Part shown: positions 17,145-22,532 of the stretch, piece after piece
How positions within the stretch are numbered: position 1 is the stretch's first letter
How the letters are laid out: every line of letters begins with the position of its first letter
Origin: Vicinamibacterales bacterium
Lineage (GTDB): Bacteria; Acidobacteriota; Vicinamibacteria; Vicinamibacterales; UBA2999
Length of the DNA: 36,131 nucleotides
Assembly (NCBI GenBank): GCA_030680175.1
Contig: JAUXWO010000043.1
Location: 1 to 36,131, forward strand
Direction: 5' to 3'
The notes under the pieces: generated by a model
Databases searched by the model: none
Told to the model about the DNA's origin: nothing
What the model saw: only the letters and a program-made list of their open reading frames with translations
Position numbers and translations under genes: made by a program

Positions 17145-18299
17145 ATGCGCGTCGAACAGTTTGCCATGGAGCGGATGCAATCCACCTGGGAGAACCTGGT
17201 GGAGTTCAATCTGTCGGAGAGCGGGGTCCGGCCCCTGACCCCACGGGAGCTGCTGGAGGACCCGGCGGCGCTCGAGGGGCTGCTGGACCAGCGCCTGGTC
17301 TACACCCAGTCGAACGGGACGCCGGCGCTGCGCCGCGCGGTCGCCGCGCAGCACGCCGGCGCCACCGAAGATCACGTTCAGATCACGAACGGCGGATCCG
17401 AGGCCAACTACCTCGTGTTGTGGCGGCTCATCGAGCCGGGCGACGAGGTGGTCATGCTCGTGCCCAACTACATGCAGACGTGGGGGCTCGCCCGCGCCTT
17501 CGGCGGCACCGTGCGCGAATGGCGCCTCGAAGAGGATGCCGCGCAGGGACGCTGGACGATCGACGCCGCGGCGCTCGACGCGCTGGTCGGGCCGCGCACG
17601 AAGCTCATCATCCTGTGCACGCCGAACAACCCGACCGGCGCGCGCCTCACCGCCGGCGATCTTGACGCCGTGGCCCGTGCGGCGGCGCGCCACGGCGCCT
17701 GGGTGCTGTCTGACGAGGTGTACCGCGGCGCGGAGCTCGACGGCGTCGAATCGCCCTCGATGTGGGGCCGCTACGACAAGGTGATCGTCACGGCCGGCCT
17801 GTCGAAGGCCTACGGCCTGCCCGGCCTGCGCATCGGCTGGATCGTCGCGCCACCCGAGTTCGTCCAGTCGACCTGGACCTACCACGACTACACGACCATC
17901 GCGCCAGGCGCGCTGAGCGACCTGCTCGCGCGGGCCGCGCTCGAACCCGCGCGCCGCGCGCGGCTGCTCGAGCGCACGCGCGGCATCCTGCGCGAGAACC
18001 TCCCGCTCCTCGAAGGCTGGCTCCACGACCACGCGCCGGGATTCTCGTGGATGCGCCCCGAGGCCGGCGCCATCGTGTACGTGCGGTATCACTACCAGGT
18101 GAACTCGACCGCGCTCGTCACGACGCTGCGGGACACACGCAGCGTGCTGATCGTCCCCGGGGACCACTTCGGGATGGACGGCTACCTGCGGCTCGGCTTC
18201 GGGGAGCCGGGCGACTACCTGCGCGCGGGCCTCGACCGGCTGCACGATCTGCTCGCGACCTATCCCCTCGACGGCCCGGCGCCCCAGGCCCGCCCGTGA
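17145..18299 (+). CDS. PLP-dependent aminotransferase, class I/II
   Basis: 384 residues, fold-type I. Motifs: TNGGSEANYLVLW (81-93) for phosphate and cofactor binding, CTPNNPTGARL (158-168), LSDEVYRG (188-195, Asp190), and the PLP lysine Lys221 in LSKAYGLPGLRIGW. RLGFGE near the C-terminus holds the substrate-carboxylate arginine. Class I/II enzymes transfer amino groups between amino acids and 2-oxo acids; the substrate cannot be told. The ATG at 17145 has no ribosome-binding site but a -10-like TATACT 7 nt upstream. The stop overlaps the GTG of the homoserine dehydrogenase-like gene (GTGA), so the two are one operon and may act in the same amino-acid pathway. Confidence 0.9.
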   Translation: MRVEQFAMERMQSTWENLVEFNLSESGVRPLTPRELLEDPAALEGLLDQRLVYTQSNGTPALRRAVAAQHAGATEDHVQITNGGSEANYLVLWRLIEPGDEVVMLVPNYMQTWGLARAFGGTVREWRLEEDAAQGRWTIDAAALDALVGPRTKLIILCTPNNPTGARLTAGDLDAVARAAARHGAWVLSDEVYRGAELDGVESPSMWGRYDKVIVTAGLSKAYGLPGLRIGWIVAPPEFVQSTWTYHDYTTIAPGALSDLLARAALEPARRARLLERTRGILRENLPLLEGWLHDHAPGFSWMRPEAGAIVYVRYHYQVNSTALVTTLRDTRSVLIVPGDHFGMDGYLRLGFGEPGDYLRAGLDRLHDLLATYPLDGPAPQARP

Positions 18300-19363
18300 G
18301 ACGGCCGGAGCTCGTGCTGGTGCTCATCGGATACGGGCACGTCGGCCGGCGGGTCGTCACACTGCTCGACCAGGTGGCCGATCGCCTCGACTTCACGTAC
18401 CGCATCGGCGGCATCGCCACCCGGCATCACGGGTCGGCGCTCGCGCCGGGCGGTGTCGACGCGGCACGCGCGACGGCGCTCGTCGGCGAGGGGCTGTCGC
18501 TCGACCGGCTCGAGACCGCGCCGCGCGAACGGGACGGCGCCGCGCTCATCAGGCAGGCGCTCGAGACGTTTGCCCCCGAGGCCGCCGACGGCCGCCTCGT
18601 GATCGTCGAGACCACGCTGCTCGATGTGATCGCCGGAGAACCGGCCACGACCCACGTCCGCCTGGCCCTCGAGGGCCGCGCGCATGTGGTCACCGCCAAC
18701 AAGGGCCCCGTCGCCTTCGCGCACCACGCGCTCGAGCGCCTGGCCGAGTCGGTGGATCGGGTGTTCCTCTTCGAGGGCGCCGTCATGGACGGCATCCCCC
18801 TCTTCAACCTCGTGCGCGAGACCATGCCCGCCGTGCGCGTCGAGTCGTTCCGCGGCGTCGTCAACACGACATGCAACTACGTGATCGGCGCCATGGAGGC
18901 CGGGGGCGAGCGGGCCGAGGCCGTGGCCGAGATGCAGGCGCGCGGCATCGCGGAAGCGGATCCCGCCCTCGATCTCGACGGCTGGGACGCGGCGGCCAAG
19001 GCCGCCGCCCTCGCCAACGTGCTGCTCGACGGGCGGCTCACGCCGCGCCAGGTGGAGCGCCAGGGGATCACAGCGCTGACGGGGCGCGAGGTCCGCGAGC
19101 ACCTGCAGCAGGGACGACGGGTGAAGCTCGTGGCGGGGGGGGCACGGGACCCGCGGGGAGGCGCACGCGCGTGGGTGCGCGTCGAGGCGCTCCCGGCCGG
19201 CGATCCCCTGGCCGGGTTGCAGGGCGTCGAGAACGCCATTTACCTGACCACCGACCTGCTCGGCGAGGTCGGCATCGTGCAGCGCACGGGCACGCTGACG
19301 CAGACGGCCTATGCGATCGTGGGCGACCTGGCGCGCATCAGCCAGCGGCTGCGGGAACTCTGA
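18296..19363 (+). CDS. Homoserine dehydrogenase-like NAD(P)-dependent enzyme
   Basis: 355 residues. N-terminal Rossmann fold with LIGYGHVGRRV (10-20); VVTANKGPVA (131-140) with the conserved Lys136; FEGAVMDGIPLF and GVVNTTCNYVI (188-198); EADPALDLDGWDAAAKA (220-236) with catalytic Lys235. These are homoserine dehydrogenase signatures: aspartate-semialdehyde plus NAD(P)H to homoserine in the threonine/methionine pathway. It is short and has no C-terminal ACT domain, so feedback control by threonine is not expected through it. Pairing with an aminotransferase rather than with thrB or thrC is unusual, and a related 2-oxo or semialdehyde substrate is possible. The GTG start overlaps the upstream stop by 4 bp. 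A heptamer array begins directly after the TGA. Confidence 0.85.
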   Translation: MRRPELVLVLIGYGHVGRRVVTLLDQVADRLDFTYRIGGIATRHHGSALAPGGVDAARATALVGEGLSLDRLETAPRERDGAALIRQALETFAPEAADGRLVIVETTLLDVIAGEPATTHVRLALEGRAHVVTANKGPVAFAHHALERLAESVDRVFLFEGAVMDGIPLFNLVRETMPAVRVESFRGVVNTTCNYVIGAMEAGGERAEAVAEMQARGIAEADPALDLDGWDAAAKAAALANVLLDGRLTPRQVERQGITALTGREVREHLQQGRRVKLVAGGARDPRGGARAWVRVEALPAGDPLAGLQGVENAIYLTTDLLGEVGIVQRTGTLTQTAYAIVGDLARISQRLREL

Positions 19364-19433
19364 TTCGCTGGTCGCGGTTCGCGGTTCGCTATTCGCTATT
19401 CGCTATTCGCTGTTCGCCGTTCGCGGTTCGCTC
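19364..19433. repeat. Heptamer tandem array (TTCGCNN), 10 units
   Basis: Ten consecutive 7-bp units (TTCGCTG, GTCGCGG, TTCGCGG, TTCGCTA three times, TTCGCTG, TTCGCCG, TTCGCGG, TTCGCTC) start on the first base after the TGA of the homoserine dehydrogenase-like gene. It is the reverse complement of the GCGAANN units seen at 19812, 24862 and 32946. The 100 bp between it and the glutaredoxin start hold GC-rich sequence with a GGCC-TGC-GGCC dyad and no gene. Confidence 0.95.
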
Positions 19434-19524
19434 GCTCGAGGGGGGGGCGAGCTTCGGCGGGTCTCGCTGTAGCGGCCTGCGGCCTCGGAGGCGGACGCTG
19501 TTCGCGATTCGGGGCTGGTTGCGG

Positions 19525-19530
19525 TACCGT
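19525..19530 (+). promoter_or_regulatory. Weak -10-like TACCGT before the glutaredoxin
   Basis: TACCGT ends 6 nt before the ATG at 19537 and no ribosome-binding site is present. The spacing matches the leaderless arrangement of other plus-strand genes here, but the hexamer is poor. Confidence 0.25.
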
Positions 19531-19536
19531 GTCCGG

Positions 19537-19776
19537 ATGGCGGCCCCGATCATCGTCTTTGCCGGCTCGCATTGACGGCCCTGCGAGCAAGTGAAGGAGT
19601 TTCTTTCACAGGCCGGCCGTCCATTCACCGTCCTCGTCGTTGACGAGAACCTCGACGCGTACGACCAGTTGATCGCCCTCGGGTTCCGCACCGTACCGGT
19701 GACGGTGGCCGGAGACCGGTCGGTCGCCGGCTTCAACCCGGAAGCGCTCGCGACCCTACTGGCGGAGAGCGAGTAG
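19537..19776 (+). CDS. Glutaredoxin-like protein with in-frame TGA at the catalytic Cys (probable selenoprotein)
   Basis: Reading from the ATG at 19537 gives 79 residues with one in-frame TGA (codon 13, 19573-19575). The frame reads MAAPIIVFAGSH-U-RPCEQVKEFLSQ, aligning with the NrdH/glutaredoxin pattern VYTxxxCPYCxxAKEFL so that the TGA replaces the first, nucleophilic cysteine (UxxC). The rest is a complete glutaredoxin: a beta-alpha-beta, the cis-proline segment FRTVPVTVAGD (45-55) and VAGFNPEAL. Glutaredoxin-like UxxC proteins are known among bacterial selenoproteins. A stem-loop directly after the TGA fits a SECIS. Any gene call starting at the GTG at 19591 would miss the active site. 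The alternative is a TGC to TGA nonsense mutation or read error; one base would explain it, but the location and the hairpin argue for selenocysteine. Confidence 0.75.
19573..19615 (+). promoter_or_regulatory. Putative bacterial SECIS element
   Basis: After the TGA the RNA can pair CGGCC (19576-19580) plus U19582 with AGGCCG (19610-19615), one C bulged. After an 8-nt 5' bulge comes an upper stem GUGAAGG (19591-19597) against CUUUCAC (19603-19609): 7 bp including one G-U. The apical loop is AGUUU (19598-19602). Loop size 5, a G among the first two loop bases and 22 nt between UGA and loop all fall within the published bacterial SECIS model (loop 3-14, distance 16-37). No folding program was run. 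Confidence 0.65.
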
Positions 19777-19899
19777 GTGGACGGTGGACGGTGGACAGCT
19801 CTCGGCTCTCGGCGAACGGCGAACGGCGAACGGCGAACGGCGAACGGCGAATAGCGAACGGCGAATAGCGAACGGCGAACCGCGAACGGCGAACAGCGA
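19777..19899. repeat. Heteromeric heptamer array filling the whole intergenic gap
   Basis: Seventeen 7-bp units in strict phase start on the base after the glutaredoxin TAG: GTGGACG twice, GTGGACA, GCTCTCG twice, then GCGAACG and variants (GCGAATA, GCGAACC, GCGAACA). The eighteenth unit is GCGAATG, whose last three bases are the ATG of the CoA-transferase gene. There is thus no other sequence between stop and start. The same block order recurs at 32911-33043. Confidence 0.95.
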
Positions 19900-21099
19900 A
19901 TGATCCCCCCCACCGGCCCGCTCGCGGGCCTCACCGTCCTCGACCTCACGCGCGTGCTGTCGGGTCCCTACTGCACGATGACGCTCGCGGACCTCGGCGC
20001 GCGCGTCATCAAGGTCGAGCACCCGTCGCGGGGCGACGACACGCGGGGCTGGGGGCCGCCGTTTCTCGGGAGCGAGAGCGCCTACTTCCTGAGCGTCAAC
20101 CGCAACAAGGAAAGCGTCACGCTCGACTTCAAGACCGCGGAGGGCCGCGCGATCCTCGATCAGCTCATCGCGCGCGCCGACGTGCTCGTCGAGAACTTCC
20201 GCCCCGGCACGCTGGCGGATCTGGGGTACGACGCGGCGACGCTGTGCGACCGCCACCCGCGGCTGATCTACTGCGCCATCTCCGGCTTCGGCCAGACGGG
20301 CCCGCGCCGCGAGGAGCCGGGCTACGACGCGGTGATGCAGGCCGAGGGCGGCCTGATGAGCGTGACCGGCGATCAGTCGGGGCCGCCCTTCCGCCTCGGC
20401 GTCGCCATCGCCGACATCGTCTCCGGCCTGTGGGCCGCGCAGGGGGTGATGGCGGCGATCATCGCGCGCGAGCGGACGGGCCGCGGCCAGATCGTGGACG
20501 TCGGGATGCTCGACGCCACGGCGTCGCTCCTCACCTACCAGGCCGCGATCTACTTCGCGACGGGCCAGGCGCCCACGCGCCTCGGCAACCGGCACCCGAC
20601 GATCGTGCCGTACGAAGCCTTCCCCACGGCCGATGGCGATCTGGTCGTCGCGGTGGGGAACGATGCCATCTGGCGGCGCTTCTGCGAGGTGGCGGGGATG
20701 GCGGCCCTGGCCGACGATCCCCGGTTTGCCACCAACCGCGACCGCGTCGCGCACTACGACGCCTTGAAGCCGGTGCTCGACGGGGTGTTCGGCCGGCGGT
20801 CGCGTCAGGCCTGGATCGACGTGCTCACGCCGGCGGGCGTCCCGTGCGGGTCGGTCCGGGACATCGCGGAGGTGTTCGGCGACCCGCAGATCGCGGACCG
20901 CGAGATGGTGGTGGCGCTGCCGCACCCGACGATCGGCGAGGTGCGCGTCACCGGAGTGCCGGTCAAGCTCTCGGCCACGCCCGGCGCGGTGCGGACGGCG
21001 CCGCCCACCCTGGGACAGCACACCGAGGCGGTCCTCGGCGAACTCGGCTACACGACGGAGGCGATCGCGGGACTGCGGGCCACGGGGACCATCCGGTGA
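19900..21099 (+). CDS. Class III CoA-transferase (CaiB/BaiF family)
   Basis: 399 residues, the usual family length. Motifs: GPLAGLTVLDLTRVLSGPYC at the start, LGARVIKVEHPSRGDD (32-47), VNRNKESVTLDFKT (66-79), VENFRPGTLADLG (97-109), ISGFGQTGP (127-135) and GYDAVMQAEGGLMSVTG (141-157). Asp172 in RLGVAIADIVSG aligns with the catalytic Asp169 of formyl-CoA transferase. These enzymes move CoA between carboxylic acids through acyl-aspartyl intermediates; the acids cannot be told. The ATG at 19900 is the last three bases of a heptamer unit, so the array is its 5' untranslated region if one exists; no ribosome-binding site. Confidence 0.92.
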   Translation: MIPPTGPLAGLTVLDLTRVLSGPYCTMTLADLGARVIKVEHPSRGDDTRGWGPPFLGSESAYFLSVNRNKESVTLDFKTAEGRAILDQLIARADVLVENFRPGTLADLGYDAATLCDRHPRLIYCAISGFGQTGPRREEPGYDAVMQAEGGLMSVTGDQSGPPFRLGVAIADIVSGLWAAQGVMAAIIARERTGRGQIVDVGMLDATASLLTYQAAIYFATGQAPTRLGNRHPTIVPYEAFPTADGDLVVAVGNDAIWRRFCEVAGMAALADDPRFATNRDRVAHYDALKPVLDGVFGRRSRQAWIDVLTPAGVPCGSVRDIAEVFGDPQIADREMVVALPHPTIGEVRVTGVPVKLSATPGAVRTAPPTLGQHTEAVLGELGYTTEAIAGLRATGTIR

Positions 21100-21106
21100 C
21101 ATGCCG

Positions 21107-21112
21107 TACAAT
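21107..21112 (+). promoter_or_regulatory. -10-like TACAAT, possible leaderless start
   Basis: TACAAT lies 6 nt before the ATG at 21119, with no ribosome-binding site. It begins 8 nt after the TGA of the CoA-transferase gene, so the small gene downstream may have its own leaderless transcript. An in-frame ATG at 21101 overlaps the hexamer and would add six codons. Confidence 0.45.
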
Positions 21113-21118
21113 GACGGG

Positions 21119-21547
21119 ATGCCTGACGTCGCCCTGCTCCGCCGAGATCTCCTGCGCGCCATCGAGGCGGCCCGCCGCGAGGCGGCCGAACACCGCGCGG
21201 AGCGCGAGGCGGCGCGGCGGGCCTACGACACGTTCCTGACCGAGCAGGCGATCCCCGTCTTCCGCGCCTTCGCGTCGGCGCTGAAGGCCGAAGGCCTGCC
21301 GTTCGAGGTGATGACGCCGCAGGGCGGCGTGCGTCTCGTGCCGGATCGGCATCGCGAGGACGTGCTCGAACTCGCGCTCGATGTCGAGGCCGACCGGCCG
21401 CAGGTCGTCATCCGGACAACCCGCGGCCGCGGCAGCCGCACCCTGCAGACCGAGCAGCCCCTGCGCCCCGGCATCGCCCTCGACGCCCTCACGGAAGACG
21501 ACGTGGTGCAGGCGCTGATGACGGCGCTCGTGCCGTGGCTCGCCTAA
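21119..21547 (+). CDS. Small protein of unknown function with N-terminal coiled coil
   Basis: 142 residues, not recognised. The first 45 residues form an Arg/Glu/Ala-rich amphipathic helix, probably a coiled coil (RRDLLRAIEAARREAAEHRA and on). A compact alpha/beta part follows (LPFEVMTPQGGVRLVPDRHR, ALDVEADRPQVVIRTTRGRG) and a final helix. No signal peptide or membrane helix. The stop TAA is the left end of a MITE-like element, so the original C-terminus may have differed. Confidence 0.7.
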   Translation: MPDVALLRRDLLRAIEAARREAAEHRAEREAARRAYDTFLTEQAIPVFRAFASALKAEGLPFEVMTPQGGVRLVPDRHREDVLELALDVEADRPQVVIRTTRGRGSRTLQTEQPLRPGIALDALTEDDVVQALMTALVPWLA

Positions 21548-21653
21548 TGGAGTGTATGGTCGATATCGAAAGGGGCCGTTCCGTAGGAACGGCCCGGAAT
21601 CCCTGTCCGATCGGCAGTTCGGACTGGGAACAAATGGTCGATACACTCCACTA
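21545..21653. mobile_element. MITE-like element, type B (109 bp)
   Basis: Left end TAATGGAGTGTAT and right end ATACACTCCACTA are inverted repeats (one mismatch). The centre is a different hairpin from type A: GGGCCGTTCC (21573-21582) against GGAACGGCCC (21586-21595), loop GTA. The terminal 12 bases match type A, so both types could be moved by the same transposase. Its first three bases form the TAA of the upstream gene. Confidence 0.75.
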
Positions 21654-21735
21654 ATGGCGTGTATCGACTGAAGAGGTCCTGCCAGCGCCTCGGCTCATCC
21701 GCGAGACTGCGGGCCGCCGAACCGGCAGCCCGCAG
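21651..21735. mobile_element. Truncated type A element, inverted relative to A1
   Basis: Starting with CTAATGGCGTGTATCGACTG, this follows the reverse complement of A1 through the central hairpin (GCGGGCCGCC against GGCAGCCCGC, imperfect). Homology ends there; the last 25-30 bp including the other terminal repeat are missing. It shares its first bases with the right end of element B, as A1 and A2 share theirs. The stop codon of the DinB gene lies 20 bp beyond. Confidence 0.7.
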
Positions 21736-21754
21736 CCTCTGGTCGTAGAACCGC

Positions 21755-22303
21755 TCAGTCGTTGAGGCCGGGGCGCGGCGCCTGCGCGCGCTCGGTCGTC
21801 GGCGGCACCACCCCGCGCAGGCGCATCAGGATGACCTTCTGGCCGTACTCGTTGTTGTTGTGGGCGATGATGTTCGTCAGCAACTGCACGCGCGGCGCCT
21901 GGTTCTGCCCCGCCGCCACCATCTCGGTCAGCGTCTGGTCATTCTGCGCGGCATAGACCGCGCCGCAGTACGCCTGCACGGCCCTGGCCGCCGCGACGAG
22001 GGCCGCCTTCGAGGTCTCCTGCTCCAGGTTGGCGGTGTTCGGATTCGCCTCGCCCTTGGCGCGGGAGCAGTTGTTGTAGGCCGAGTTGATCGTGTGGCCC
22101 ACGAACGCGGCGAACGTCCGCGTCTCCTTCGTCGCCTGGAAGCCGTACTCGGCTTCGGGCATCTTCTCGGCGGACTCGGTGAGGTTGCGGAACGATCCCG
22201 CGGCGGATCGCTCGAGCACTTCGGCAATGGCGCGCGACTGCGCGGACGCGGGCAGGGCCGCCACGAGCAGGAACGCACAGGTCGTCATCAGCACACGGGT
22301 CAT
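21755..22303 (-). CDS. DinB-superfamily protein, secreted
   Basis: 182 residues. The signal peptide spans 1-21 (cleavage after LPASA). The mature part is a four-helix DinB-like bundle: TFAAFVGHTINSAYNNC (63-79) with His70 and LLTNIIAHNNNEYGQKVILM (141-160) with His148 in the characteristic HxxxEY arrangement of putative metal ligands. DinB-like proteins are often metal-dependent thiol-S-transferases or hydrolases; this exported kind has no known substrate. Two to three cysteines remain in the mature protein (Cys79, Cys113). The ATG at 22303 has GGAGG 8 nt upstream, better than an upstream in-frame ATG. Confidence 0.85.
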   Translation of the reverse strand: MTRVLMTTCAFLLVAALPASAQSRAIAEVLERSAAGSFRNLTESAEKMPEAEYGFQATKETRTFAAFVGHTINSAYNNCSRAKGEANPNTANLEQETSKAALVAAARAVQAYCGAVYAAQNDQTLTEMVAAGQNQAPRVQLLTNIIAHNNNEYGQKVILMRLRGVVPPTTERAQAPRPGLND

Positions 22304-22366
22304 AAAGGGGTCCTCCAGAAAAACCATGAAGATGCTAGCACTCTTGCGGCCGGCGGGCGGGCGCGA

Positions 22367-22493
22367 GCTGTCGGCTGTCGGCGATCTGCGGTCAGCGATC
22401 GGCTTTCGGCTTTCGGCCTCTTCGCAATCTGCAATCTGCAATCTGCAATCTGCAATCTGCAATCTGCAATCTGCAATCTGCAATCTGCAATCG
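22367..22493. repeat. Heteromeric heptamer array ending in ten GCAATCT units
   Basis: Seven in-phase units GCTGTCG, GCTGTCG, GCGATCT, GCGGTCA, GCGATCG, GCTTTCG, GCTTTCG (22367-22415) and a degenerate GCCTCTT are followed, after one extra base, by nine GCAATCT units and GCAATCG (22424-22493). Then come three CCTCG pentamers. Two copies of GGCGAGGCG at the stop of the ATPase gene are complementary to the pentamers. The array lies between the DinB start and the ATPase stop; no gene is seen in 22304-22532. Confidence 0.92.
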
Positions 22494-22532
22494 CCTCGCC
22501 TCGCCTCGCCGTCGACCAGGCGAGGCGCTCAA

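Noticed and set aside
19591-19776. A 61-residue gene starting at GTG 19591 as the true glutaredoxin start
   Set aside because: It would lack the first beta strand and both active-site residues; the frame continues upstream through a single TGA into a perfect family N-terminus.
22424-22493. CRISPR array
   Set aside because: Units are 7 bp and directly adjacent, with no spacers and no cas genes in the window.
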